Positions 32,743 to 44,735 are shown, numbered from the stretch's first letter. The stretch is 64,000 nucleotides of DNA from Cryobacterium sp. Y50 (GCF_002929805.1 NZ_PJJM01000090.1:27559-91558); one strand, 5' to 3'. Notes: generated from the sequence alone by a model not told the origin. Numbers and translations: made by a program.

Positions 32743-35700
32743 ATGAACATTTCTATGAGAGCTCGCGTCGGCATGGGAGTGGTGTTCGCCTATGGCGGCA
32801 CGGCTTGGCTCCACGGGCTTCACGCAGCGTCTGCCCAGCAAGACTGGAGTTCGGGTACCTCAGCGTTGCACTTCCTTCGGGACGGGACATTGTCGCTTTT
32901 ACTAGTGGTACCGGCCGTCCTGATCGTGTTCGCGGTGATCGCGCGCCTGCGGCCGGCATCTCGGATGATCTCCTTGGCTCGCGCCACGGTCGCGGTCGTC
33001 GGCGTCACCACGGCGGTGTTCATGTCAGGTGCGATCGGCCACACGCTGATCTTCCCCTCCGAGCATGCCTCCGCCGCCCACGCGGTTGCCTCAGCTAGCG
33101 CACCGGCTGCCCAGGCAGCTCCTGGCGCCAACGTCGCACTTGGTGCTGTCCCGCCCCCTGGCGCGCCAGGTGCCCCAGTCGCTGCCGCGACCAAACCCGG
33201 GTTCCACCCACACCAGCCCTCGGCAGCGTGGTTGGCCAAGACGGGCCAAGCCAATGGCTCCGCCGAAGCCGCTGCCGACCCGCACGCTGCGCACAACGGT
33301 GCAGCCTCTTCCGCTGGCACTACTGGCGTAGCGGTGGCCGAATCGGCCACGGGCGGCCACATGGAGGCGACCTCGGGTGCTGCACTCTTCGAGCACGGAG
33401 CCATCGAGGCCGCTCGCGTGTTCCCGGTGCTTCTGCTCCTCACCCTGGCAGGCCTCATCCTGGGCATGCGCCGAAGCGATGACGTGACCGGTGGGTATGC
33501 CCCGACGCCGACACGGCGTGCCCGGCCTGTCATGGCCCCGACACCGGCACGGCGTGCCCGGCCTGTCATGGCCTCGACACCACGCCGCTCTCGCTTGGTC
33601 ATCGCCGTGGCGGCGGGCGGTGTCGTCCTGATGACGACTTCCGCTCTGATGGGTCCCTCTGCGGCAACAGCCGTCATTGGCGATCCGACCACCCCGGCCA
33701 ACGGGGTCTGCCCGGCCGGTGCCCGCGCTATAGAGTACGACCTGGCCGCCTTCCAGGTGACCATCCCTCTCAACGGCTGGGGCGACAAGCTGCCCAACGG
33801 CCTGATGTATGCCCTCAAGAACACCGACGCAAGGGTGAACAAGGAAAAAATCCTTGCCAACCCCAACCTCACCCAGCCACTCGTCGTGCGCGCCAACGTC
33901 GGTGACTGCGTGTCCGTCAAGGTGCGCAACGACATCGCGGGCCGGCGAATCGGCCTGTCCACCCAAGGCCTCGTTCAAGCGGACGTGAAGACCTCTGACG
34001 GCGCGCGGGTAGGCCTAAACCCGGACACGACCATCGCCACGGGCACCGAGCGCACCTACACTTGGTACGCCGACCGGGAGGGCGAGGCGCCGTTGTACGA
34101 CAACGCCAACCTCGACCCGAACGACCCGAAGCACACCACCGTCCAGAACGGCCTGTACGGCGCGGTCGTCGTACACCCGAAGGATTCGACCTGGCACAAT
34201 CAGATCACCGGGGCCAACCTGCTCACGGGTGGGCGCGCAGTCGAGTCCCAGCTGTTCGCCGACATCCGAGCCGGCGCGGACTCGACCCGTTCGGCCGTCA
34301 TGATCTTCCTCGACGAGAACGAGGACGTTCTGGACCGGGACGGGAAACAACCGACCTTCCCGACGACCGGGCTGAAGGACTCGACCTTCGGCATCAACTA
34401 CCGCTCGGAGCCGCTGCGCAACCGGCTGCGGGCCATCCTCGAGCACCGTGGGACCGTCACTCCGGAGAACCCGGGTGGCGTGGCCAAGACCATCACGCTC
34501 CCCAACGGCAAGACTTATGCCCCAAGCGACAACTTCTGCAACGGCTACGTGCCCGAGCTCGACAAGGTCGTCGACGACCCCGGCGCCAAATGCATGGGAG
34601 AAGAGTCCCACCTGCAGTCATGGGTCTTCGGCGACGAGGGCAAGCTGACCCGAACCGTCGACGGCGTGAAGGTGACCGATTCGGACAACCTGATCCCGAA
34701 GGCGTACGTCGGTGACCCGCTGAAGTTCCACGTCGTCCACCCGGGCGCCAAGGAGACCCACCCATGGCACCAGCACACCCAGCGCTGGAACGCCGACCCG
34801 AAGAACCCGAAGTCACCGCTTAATGACGTCCAGTCGTTTGGCCCCCACGAGGCTCGGGAGCTGAAGATCGAGGGAGGTGCCGGCGGCACTCAGCGCACGG
34901 TTGGTGACACGATCTTCCACTGCCACCTCTACCCGCACTTCGCCCAGGGTTTCTGGGGCCACCTGCGGATCTTCGACAAGTTGCGCGACGGCACGGCCCA
35001 GTATGCCGACGGCACGCCCCTGGAGGCACTGCAGGAGCTGCCGAACCGGGCAGGCGCCACGGCGGCCCCAACCGCAGCACAGCCCGGTTTCCCACTGTTT
35101 GTCAAGGGTGACGTCGGCCAGCGTGCCTACCGTCCGCCGAACGCGGTGGTCAAAGACACCTTCGCTGCTATCCGTCGCCCCGGCGACGCCCCCCGTGGCC
35201 CGAACGCGCTTGAGGCTGCAGGAATGCCTGCTCTTGACCCGGCCAAGCCCGGCAACGGCTACGTCGACCCATGCCCGACAACTGCACCAACACGGGTCTA
35301 CCGGCCACACGTCATCGACACCCCGATCACCTACAACTCCGCGGGCTGGAAGGACAGGCAGGGAAGGGTCTACGTGGAGGAATCCGATGCGGTCGCTGTA
35401 CGGACAGGACAGAAGGCACCCGAGCCGTACACCATTCGGTCCAGGGTTGGTGAGTGCGTTCAGCTGTTCACCACCAACGACCTGCACCTCGACGAGAATC
35501 CCAACGTCCCCCTCGACCACGTGAACCGCCTCGACGGTGATTACATGGCCACCGAGGAGACGTCCGAGGTCTCGACACACGTACACCTGGTCAAGTTCGA
35601 CGAGCTTGCCTCCGACGGCACCAGCGTAGGCTGGAACTACAGCTCCTCGGCAATGCCTGGCCAGACCTACGGCTACCGGTGGTTCGTGGACACAGCGTTG

Positions 35701-37749
35701 CGGACGACCTTCTTCCACGACCATCAGTACGCCAATCTACACCAGCAGAAGGGCCTCTATGCCGCGATGAACGTCGAGCCCGCTGACGCCACGTGGCACG
35801 ATCCGAAGACTGGTGCTGCGACGAACGGAGTCGGCCCTATGGCCGATATCCGCTCAGCCAGCGGCCCGGACTTCCGGGAAATGACCATCTTCTACTCCGA
35901 CCGAACGCCCATGTGGAAGGATAACGGCACTGGTCCACCGATCAACCCACCTTCGGCACCGGACAACTACGGCCAAGACCAGGGCGGCTACTCGATCAAC
36001 TACAAGAACGCCCCGTTCCAGATCCGGACGAAACCCGGGGTTACCGGCGCTAAGGGCGACCCCGCGTACACCTACTCATCCGCGGTCAACGGCGATCCCG
36101 ATACGCCGCTCCTGAGGGCGTACTCGAAGGACCCTGTGGTCATCCGCAACGTGGCTGGCTCCCACGAGGAGATGCACGAGTTCAACCTTCACGGTCACCG
36201 TTGGCTGAATGAGCCGGACAACCCCCTGTCTCGGACGGTCGACACCCAGACCCTCTCGCTCGCGGAGTATTTCAACTACGAGCTGCAGGGCTCGCAGGTG
36301 GTCAAGACCAACCCCGGTGCTGCAGCAACAGTCGCCAAAGCCTCAAACAGCGTCGCCAACGGCACCCCGTCGATCCTGCAGGACGGCGCCGGTTCCCCCG
36401 GTGACTACCTTTATGGGTCCCCGTTGCTTGAGGACCAGTGGATGGGGATGTGGGGTCTGTTCCGGGTCCCCAAGAACGCGGTCTCCGACCTCCAACCGCT
36501 GCCCGACCGGGCAGCTCCTGGAATTGGCAACGCGTGGCCAGCCCTTAAGCCCGGTGACGCGCTCAAGGTTGCCCCAACAGGATCGCTGGGTTCGGTCACC
36601 CCGTGCCCGACAGGGTCAAGGGCGGTCGCTGTCAACGTGTCGGCCATCGCCAAGGACATCGTGTACAACGTGAAGTCAGGTGACCACGACCCGTACGGCA
36701 CGATGTTCGTGCGGAGCGAGGATGTGACTAAGGTTCGCACGGGTGCCATGAAGACCGAGCCCCTGGTGATCCGAGCAAATGTGGGTGACTGCGTCACGGT
36801 GACGCTCAAGAACGAGCTGCCGAAGACGCCCGAAGCGCACACCGGTGACCTACCGTTGCCTGCGGACGTGACGAACTTCCCACGTTCCAACCGGGTGTCC
36901 ATGCACCCAAACCTGTTGACCTACAATGTCATTGACTCCGACGGGGCCACGGTCGGGTACAACTACGACCAGACCGTAGCGCCAGGAGTTACGACAAAGT
37001 ACACGTGGTATGCCCATGCCGCGGTCGAGGACGGCGCAGCGAACCTGCTCGACTTCGCTGACCGGCGTGGGAGTCGCCACCACGGGTCCTACGGGTCGCT
37101 GTTGATCGAGCCAAAGGGCTCGACATACGTCAACCCCAACTCCGGAGTTGCGATCACCTCGGGCGCACAGGCCAACGTCACCTACACCGACGCCGCCGGC
37201 GTCAAACGCAGCTTCCGCGAGGCTGTGCTCAACTGGGTCGACGGTCTGATCCTGCGAGACAAGGCCGGGGCCATCCTCCCCTACCCAGCGGAGGGCGAAC
37301 CCAGCGACCAGGGGCACCGGGGCATCAACTTCACGACCGAACGTTTCGCCCCTCGCCTGGCGAAGGACCCAGAGGTGGCCAACGTCATGTCGTCGGTGGT
37401 GCACGGCGACCCGGCCACACCGCTCGTGCGGGCCTATGTCGGAGACGAGACGCACCTGCGGCTCGTATCGGGTGGTGACCGCGACCGGCCACACACCTTC
37501 AGCCTGAACGGGCACGGGTGGCGCTACCAGCCAAGCGACCCGAACGCGATGATCAAGACAGCTGAGGGCGGTCTGCTCACAGGCAACGCCTTCAACTACA
37601 ACCTGCTCGGTGGGGCCGGTGGACTCCAGAAGCTTCCTGGGGACTACCTTTACCGGGACGGCGGTCTGGAGAACCAGGTCAACCAGGGCCTGTGGGGCAT
37701 CTTCAGGGTGGAGGACTCGCCCAAGGCGGACCTTAAGCCTCTCCAGTAG
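32743..37749 (+). CDS. Giant membrane-anchored six-cupredoxin multicopper oxidase
   Basis: The 1668-residue protein has four likely N-terminal membrane segments (about 50-67, 80-98, 226-242, 284-302) with an Ala/Pro/His-rich loop between the second and third. Three homologous repeats of two cupredoxin domains follow (about 322-800, 843-1260, 1285-1668). One complete copper centre can be read: His673 with His676-Gln-His678, His726-Cys727-His728 with His732, His946-Val-His948, and His992-Asp-His994. Equivalent positions elsewhere are mostly replaced, for example LYGSPLLEDQW and LYRDGGLENQV. The six-domain size recalls ceruloplasmin and the manganese oxidase MnxG, so oxidation of a metal such as Mn(II), Cu(I) or Fe(II) outside the cell is plausible, but the substrate is not shown. 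GGGAG lies four bases before the ATG. A strong terminator follows. Confidence 0.88.
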   Translation: MNISMRARVGMGVVFAYGGTAWLHGLHAASAQQDWSSGTSALHFLRDGTLSLLLVVPAVLIVFAVIARLRPASRMISLARATVAVVGVTTAVFMSGAIGHTLIFPSEHASAAHAVASASAPAAQAAPGANVALGAVPPPGAPGAPVAAATKPGFHPHQPSAAWLAKTGQANGSAEAAADPHAAHNGAASSAGTTGVAVAESATGGHMEATSGAALFEHGAIEAARVFPVLLLLTLAGLILGMRRSDDVTGGYAPTPTRRARPVMAPTPARRARPVMASTPRRSRLVIAVAAGGVVLMTTSALMGPSAATAVIGDPTTPANGVCPAGARAIEYDLAAFQVTIPLNGWGDKLPNGLMYALKNTDARVNKEKILANPNLTQPLVVRANVGDCVSVKVRNDIAGRRIGLSTQGLVQADVKTSDGARVGLNPDTTIATGTERTYTWYADREGEAPLYDNANLDPNDPKHTTVQNGLYGAVVVHPKDSTWHNQITGANLLTGGRAVESQLFADIRAGADSTRSAVMIFLDENEDVLDRDGKQPTFPTTGLKDSTFGINYRSEPLRNRLRAILEHRGTVTPENPGGVAKTITLPNGKTYAPSDNFCNGYVPELDKVVDDPGAKCMGEESHLQSWVFGDEGKLTRTVDGVKVTDSDNLIPKAYVGDPLKFHVVHPGAKETHPWHQHTQRWNADPKNPKSPLNDVQSFGPHEARELKIEGGAGGTQRTVGDTIFHCHLYPHFAQGFWGHLRIFDKLRDGTAQYADGTPLEALQELPNRAGATAAPTAAQPGFPLFVKGDVGQRAYRPPNAVVKDTFAAIRRPGDAPRGPNALEAAGMPALDPAKPGNGYVDPCPTTAPTRVYRPHVIDTPITYNSAGWKDRQGRVYVEESDAVAVRTGQKAPEPYTIRSRVGECVQLFTTNDLHLDENPNVPLDHVNRLDGDYMATEETSEVSTHVHLVKFDELASDGTSVGWNYSSSAMPGQTYGYRWFVDTALRTTFFHDHQYANLHQQKGLYAAMNVEPADATWHDPKTGAATNGVGPMADIRSASGPDFREMTIFYSDRTPMWKDNGTGPPINPPSAPDNYGQDQGGYSINYKNAPFQIRTKPGVTGAKGDPAYTYSSAVNGDPDTPLLRAYSKDPVVIRNVAGSHEEMHEFNLHGHRWLNEPDNPLSRTVDTQTLSLAEYFNYELQGSQVVKTNPGAAATVAKASNSVANGTPSILQDGAGSPGDYLYGSPLLEDQWMGMWGLFRVPKNAVSDLQPLPDRAAPGIGNAWPALKPGDALKVAPTGSLGSVTPCPTGSRAVAVNVSAIAKDIVYNVKSGDHDPYGTMFVRSEDVTKVRTGAMKTEPLVIRANVGDCVTVTLKNELPKTPEAHTGDLPLPADVTNFPRSNRVSMHPNLLTYNVIDSDGATVGYNYDQTVAPGVTTKYTWYAHAAVEDGAANLLDFADRRGSRHHGSYGSLLIEPKGSTYVNPNSGVAITSGAQANVTYTDAAGVKRSFREAVLNWVDGLILRDKAGAILPYPAEGEPSDQGHRGINFTTERFAPRLAKDPEVANVMSSVVHGDPATPLVRAYVGDETHLRLVSGGDRDRPHTFSLNGHGWRYQPSDPNAMIKTAEGGLLTGNAFNYNLLGGAGGLQKLPGDYLYRDGGLENQVNQGLWGIFRVEDSPKADLKPLQ
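33499..33570 (+). repeat. 36-bp tandem repeat inside the multicopper oxidase gene
   Basis: Two near-identical 36-bp units (33499-33534 and 33535-33570) and a partial third encode the repeated peptide APTPxRRARPVM. They lie just before the fourth membrane segment, on what is probably the cytoplasmic side. Confidence 0.85.
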
Positions 37750-37778
37750 TCCATCCATTGTGAGAACAGCTTGAGAAC

Positions 37779-37813
37779 GTGAGCCGGCGGCACCTCGCGT
37801 GCCGCCGGCTCAC
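37779..37813 (+). terminator. Terminator after the multicopper oxidase gene
   Basis: GTGAGCCGGCGGCAC and GTGCCGCCGGCTCAC form a perfect 15-bp stem with loop CTCGC, 30 bp after the stop codon. Confidence 0.85.
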
Positions 37814-37926
37814 GCGCGTTGCTGGGCGCGCTGGACCCAGGAGTGCCACCGAGTGGGGCTCGCGGGCCGGATATCCTGAACCTCGTGTTCTCAGCGCGTG
37901 CGCCGCATCCCGCGCGACCAGAACCT

Positions 37927-38524
37927 GTGAGCCCACGAAAGTCCCGTCGGCGTCCGTCCCGGCGCAGGCCGAGCGAGGTACCGCCGGCGCGGTCAGCCCG
38001 TATCGCGCGCCGTCTCACCGCGGTTCCCAGAAGCAGCTATCCCGACGACCTGCCGGTCGCTGCCCGCAGGGACGAAATCGCCGCGGCCATCCGAGACCAT
38101 CAGGTCGTCATCGCCGCCAGGTCGGTGGCCGAGCGCACCGCGCAGGAGCTGGACACCGAGCTGGGGACTGCGGTGGGTTATCCAGGTGCGCTTCACCGAT
38201 CACTCCAGTGTCAACACCCTGGTCAAGGTGATGACCGATGGCATCCGGCTGTACTCCCAGGAGGATTTCAAGGCTCGATCGGAGTTCACCGACCCCGAGA
38301 TCCTGCTCACCAACCTGGCGTCGGTCATGGTACAGATGACCTCCCTGGGCCTAAGTGACATCGCAGGTGCTCGGACCACCGACTCGCGCAAGCGGCTCAC
38401 GGCATACGGTCGCAATATCGCGGCGCTGCCCCTCGACTTGTGCCTGGCCCGGATGGTCCTGGAGGCCGGAGGCAATGGCGCGCTTCGCGAGGTACTCATC
38501 ATGACGCGGCGGCAGAAACGGTGA
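37927..38524 (+). pseudogene. Remnant of an HrpA-type RNA helicase gene
   Basis: Fragments follow the order of an actinobacterial HrpA helicase but with large parts missing. DDLPVAARRDEIAAAIRDHQVVI is joined directly to AARSVAERTAQEL, so the Walker A region is gone. A frameshift near 38180 then leads to VRFTDHSSVNTLVKVMTDGIR. That is followed by FTDPEILLTNLASVMVQMTSLGL and finally RLTAYGRNIAALPLDLCLARMVLEA. A full-length HrpA has about 1300 residues and this segment could encode fewer than 200. No function is expected. Confidence 0.75.
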
Positions 38525-38939
38525 GCAGCAAGAGCAGAGCCAGGGCGGCGACCCCTGCGATAGGGGATACCTTCGGGCGGGCTGTGCCAACGGAGGCTGC
38601 CGGTCTGTCCGGTTCTTCCACTGTGCTGAGGTTGGGCCCTGTTGGGGCTGGGTGGTCAGGTAGTTGCTGGGCTTGGTGGACCGCAGGCCGCGTTGAAGAG
38701 CCCTTCCCAGCTGTCCTGCCAGGGCCAAGTGAGGCAGGTGGAAGACCGGCCTCCTGGCGGACCTAGCGAGGCGGCCCGGGGCCGCGATCATCCACCGCAC
38801 GTCGTCCGGCGTACAGTCCGGTGACGTCACCGTGCACGGTGACGCCGGTCGGGAGCGAGGGCAGACCAAGCAGCCGCTCGATCCCACTCCGCGGGCAAGA
38901 GTGGATGTTCAACCGGTCCGGCTGCACTACTGAGTTAGA
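38525..38939. other. No recognisable gene (degraded island sequence)
   Basis: Open frames exist on both strands, but none shows a domain or a ribosome binding site. The segment lies between the helicase remnant and the VOC remnant and is probably decayed coding DNA. Confidence 0.6.
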
Positions 38940-39032
38940 GAGGTCCGTCAGTTCCAGGTGAACCCCGTCCGGGTCACTGAAGAAGAGCATCGCGATACCG
39001 AAACCGTCGAGGTCCGTGACCCGGCCGTGCTT
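38940..39032 (-). pseudogene. Remnant of a VOC/glyoxalase-family gene
   Basis: The minus strand encodes VTDLDGFGIAMLFFSDPDG followed by VHLELTDL. This is the usual C-terminal beta strand of VOC (glyoxalase/dioxygenase) domains, where the last Glu is a metal ligand. The surrounding frame has no other part of the domain. The 215 bp from 39033 to 39247 hold nothing else recognisable. Confidence 0.6.
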
Positions 39033-39247
39033 GGTTCCCGCTCCGAGTCGCAACAGCGAGGGGGCGGGCAGGCGCCCGGCGCCGCCCAGCCCAGGGCTCT
39101 TGATCTCATAGAGGTGAATCCGGCAAGTGGGTTTTCCGTTATACATGTTATCCATTTCACGGCCCGAGGAGGGCGGCCCCCTACTGCTCGGGGTCGGTGG
39201 CCGCCAGCACCACAACGGGTGTGGCAGCGGCACCGCCCGCGGGCGCT

Positions 39248-39672
39248 TAGGGCCCGTAAATCAAAGACACGCGTAACTCGGCATCTCACGTGCTGAGATC
39301 ACCTTTGTTGGGCGAACTTTCCTGGGCTCACGCTGTAGTTCCACTCGCCATGGAAGTCGTGCCTGGTCAGGTGCTGGGTTTCCAGATCTGCCATTTCGCG
39401 GTCGGTGATCTTGATGCCTTTGGGGTAGATGCTCCCGTCGAGCTCGGCAGTGACGGTCTCACCCCAGCCGCCCGGGCCACCGCCGCGACCCCGCCACGAC
39501 CAGCACGCGAGCCTCAGCCCCCATCAGCAACCGTCGCTGACGCTCATCAAGATGCGGGAACAACGCGGCGAACTTGACTGCCAGCGACTCTTCGACCTCC
39601 ACGGGAACCGACACAGCACTGCCATGGCACCCCAAACGGCATGCGTCTAGGTTATTTACTTACGAGCCCTTA
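39248..39672 (-). mobile_element. Miniature ISAzo13-type derivative, right copy
   Basis: This 425-bp element keeps both ends: TAGGGCCCGTAAAT on the left and, on the other strand at the right, TAAGGGCTCGTAAGT. It is the outer parts of an ISAzo13 copy joined at about 39459. The first 210 bp match the 3' part of the left copy and the rest encodes the transposase N-terminus (LFPHLDERQRRLLMGAEARVL). Its right end overlaps the dxs stop codon. Confidence 0.8.
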
Positions 39673-41619
39673 GTCGCGGCGGGTTACCTGGATAGCGCCG
39701 GTGTCGGTATGGTCGGCGGGCAAGGGGCGGGCGTTCGGAATCTTACTGCCGAGCACCATAGCGACCACGTCGCGGGCGATCGCCTGCGGGGTGAGGCCGA
39801 CGCGCTCCAGGATCTGGGCGCGGGTGCCGTGGTCGAGGAACTGGTCGGGCAGGCCGAGTTCGGTCACCGCGGTGTCCACACCGGCTTCCCGCAGGTCCTG
39901 CCGGATACGGGTACCGATTCCGCCGACCCGAATGCCGTCTTCGATCGTGACCACGATGCGGTGGGCGGCGGCGAGGGTGATGATGCTGCGCGGCACCGGC
40001 ACGACCCAGCGCGGATCGACGACCGTCGCTCCAATGCCCTGCGCGGCGAGCCGGTCAGCCACGTCGAGTCCGATCGCGGCCATGGGACCAACCGTGACAA
40101 TCAGCACATCCTGTTGGGTCGCTTCCTGCAGCACGTCGACGCCATCGTCGAGGCGGCGGATGGCCTCGAGCTGCAGGCCGACGGTGCCCTTGGGATAGCG
40201 CAAGACCGTGGGGCCGTCCTCGACGGCGACGGCCTCAGCCAGTTCTTCGCGCAGGCGCACGGAGTCCCGCGGCGCGGCCAGACGAATGTTGGGGACGACC
40301 TGCAGAATGGCAAGGTCCCACATACCGTGATGGCTTGGGCCATCCGGACCGGTGACGCCGGCGCGGTCGAGCACGAAGGTGACGCCGGCTTTGTGCAGGG
40401 CCACATCCATCAGCACCTGGTCGAAAGCCCGGTTGATGAAGGTGGCATAGAGGGCCACAACCGGGTGCAGGCCGCCGAAGGCCAGCCCGGCGGCGCTCGT
40501 CACGGCGTGCTGTTCGGCGATGCCCACGTCGTGCACGCGAGCCGGAAAACGTTCGGCCATCTTGTGCAGCCCGGTCGGGCGCAGCATGGCGGCGGTGATA
40601 CCGACGATCCGCTCGTTCTCGGTGGCCAGTCGCAACAATTCGTCGGCAAAGACCGAGGTCCAGGATGCCGCGCCCGGCCCTTCGACGGATTCGCCGGTTT
40701 CCGGGTCGATCTGCCCGACCGCGTGGAACTGGTCGGCCGTGTCTTGCACGGCCGGGTCGTAGCCCTTGCCTTTCTGGGTGATGGCGTGCACAATGACCGG
40801 CGCGCCGTAGCCCTTGGCTTGAGTGAGGGCCTCCTCCATAGCGTGCACGTCGTGCCCGTCAATGGGACCGATGTACTTGATGTCGAGGTTGGAGTAGAGC
40901 GCTTCGTTGTTGGTGACCTTGCTGAGGAACCCGTGCAGGCCGCCGCGTACCCCGCGATACATTGCCCGACCGGGTGCGCCGAGTTTGTCGAACACCTTCT
41001 GACTGGTCAGGTAGGCATCGCGGTAGGCCGCGCGGGTGCGCACCGTGTTCAGGAAGCGCGCCATACCGCCGATCGTCGGCGCGTAGGATCGGCCGTTGTC
41101 GTTGACCACGATGATGAGTCGACGCGTGTTGTCGTCGCTGATGTTATTGAGGGCTTCCCAGGTCATGCCGCCGGTCAGCGCGCCGTCGCCCACGACGGCG
41201 ACCACGTGCCGGTCGGTCTGGCCAGTCATCTCGAAGGCTCGGGAGATACCGTCGGCCCAGGACAGTGAGCTGGAGGCGTGCGAGCTTTCGACGATGTCGT
41301 GCTCCGACTCTGAACGTTGCGGATAGCCGGCGAGACCGTCGAACGAACGCAGCTTGCTGAAGTCCTGACGGCCGGTGAGGAGCTTGTGCACGTAGGACTG
41401 GTGGCCGGTATCGAAGACGATCGCGTCGGTCGGTGAATGGAACACCCGGTGGATGGCGATGGTTAGTTCGACGACGCCGAGGTTCGGCCCGAGGTGTCCG
41501 CCGGTCTTCGAAACCTCGCGCACCAGAAACCGTCGAATATCGGCGGCTAGCTGTGGCAGCTGCTCTTTCGAAAGACCATCGAGGTCCCGCGGACCGTGAA
41601 TCCTCTCCAGAAGGATCAT
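39670..41619 (-). CDS. dxs: 1-deoxy-D-xylulose-5-phosphate synthase
   Basis: Dxs joins pyruvate and glyceraldehyde 3-phosphate with thiamine diphosphate to start the MEP isoprenoid pathway. The 649-residue protein shows the family hallmarks GGHLGPNLGVVELTIAIH, FDTGHQSYVHK, the cofactor motif VVGDGALTGGMTWEALN and the transketolase region IGITAAML to GLHPVVALYATF. A good promoter is visible just upstream (41639-41667). The TAA stop lies within the terminal repeat of the neighbouring insertion sequence, so the last residues may differ from the ancestral protein. Confidence 0.97.
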   Translation of the reverse strand: MILLERIHGPRDLDGLSKEQLPQLAADIRRFLVREVSKTGGHLGPNLGVVELTIAIHRVFHSPTDAIVFDTGHQSYVHKLLTGRQDFSKLRSFDGLAGYPQRSESEHDIVESSHASSSLSWADGISRAFEMTGQTDRHVVAVVGDGALTGGMTWEALNNISDDNTRRLIIVVNDNGRSYAPTIGGMARFLNTVRTRAAYRDAYLTSQKVFDKLGAPGRAMYRGVRGGLHGFLSKVTNNEALYSNLDIKYIGPIDGHDVHAMEEALTQAKGYGAPVIVHAITQKGKGYDPAVQDTADQFHAVGQIDPETGESVEGPGAASWTSVFADELLRLATENERIVGITAAMLRPTGLHKMAERFPARVHDVGIAEQHAVTSAAGLAFGGLHPVVALYATFINRAFDQVLMDVALHKAGVTFVLDRAGVTGPDGPSHHGMWDLAILQVVPNIRLAAPRDSVRLREELAEAVAVEDGPTVLRYPKGTVGLQLEAIRRLDDGVDVLQEATQQDVLIVTVGPMAAIGLDVADRLAAQGIGATVVDPRWVVPVPRSIITLAAAHRIVVTIEDGIRVGGIGTRIRQDLREAGVDTAVTELGLPDQFLDHGTRAQILERVGLTPQAIARDVVAMVLGSKIPNARPLPADHTDTGAIQVTRRD

Positions 41620-41638
41620 CCGTCATACCTTTCATGCT

Positions 41639-41667
41639 GCTATACAAAACAGTGCTATACGGATCAA
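41639..41667 (-). promoter_or_regulatory. Sigma-70-type promoter of dxs
   Basis: On the minus strand TTGATC (41662-41667) and TATAGC (41639-41644) are separated by 17 bases. Transcription would start about 13 bases before the dxs ATG, giving a very short leader. Confidence 0.65.
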
Positions 41668-41672
41668 GCCAA

Positions 41673-41713
41673 ACCGGCGCGCAGACCCGAGTGAATCGAG
41701 TCTACGCGCCGGT
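41673..41713 (-). terminator. Terminator of acnA
   Basis: ACCGGCGCG and CGCGCCGGT pair over 9 bp, and the stem continues with AGAC/GTCT-type pairing towards the loop. It lies 43 bp after the acnA stop. Confidence 0.75.
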
Positions 41714-41755
41714 GTCGTGCTGGTAGAGCGAGGTGCTGGCAGCGCCCTGGTTCGC

Positions 41756-44602
<2,847 letters not shown>

Positions 44603-44735
44603 AGTGCCCTCTCCGTTGTAGGAGCCGACGGGAAACCGGCGGCAATCCTCAATTCTTGTGACAGGCACAACCTCGTGCCAGCAAGGCAAGCCTTACCAGC
44701 GGATGCCGGGAGCTGCCTTTTTCCATCGAGTTGCT

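Larger units (their letters stand above)
31721..39672. mobile_element. IS-bounded island between fadB and dxs
   Basis: Two related defective ISAzo13-type copies in the same orientation bound this 8-kb segment. It separates fadB from dxs inside an otherwise conserved actinobacterial gene order. The cargo is one intact multicopper oxidase gene followed by helicase and VOC-family remnants. The layout looks like an old composite insertion that has since lost most of its genes. Confidence 0.7.

Noticed and set aside
34000..37758. Antisense open frames within the multicopper oxidase gene
   Set aside because: The plus-strand frame is intact with repeated domains and copper motifs. The opposite frames have no features of their own.
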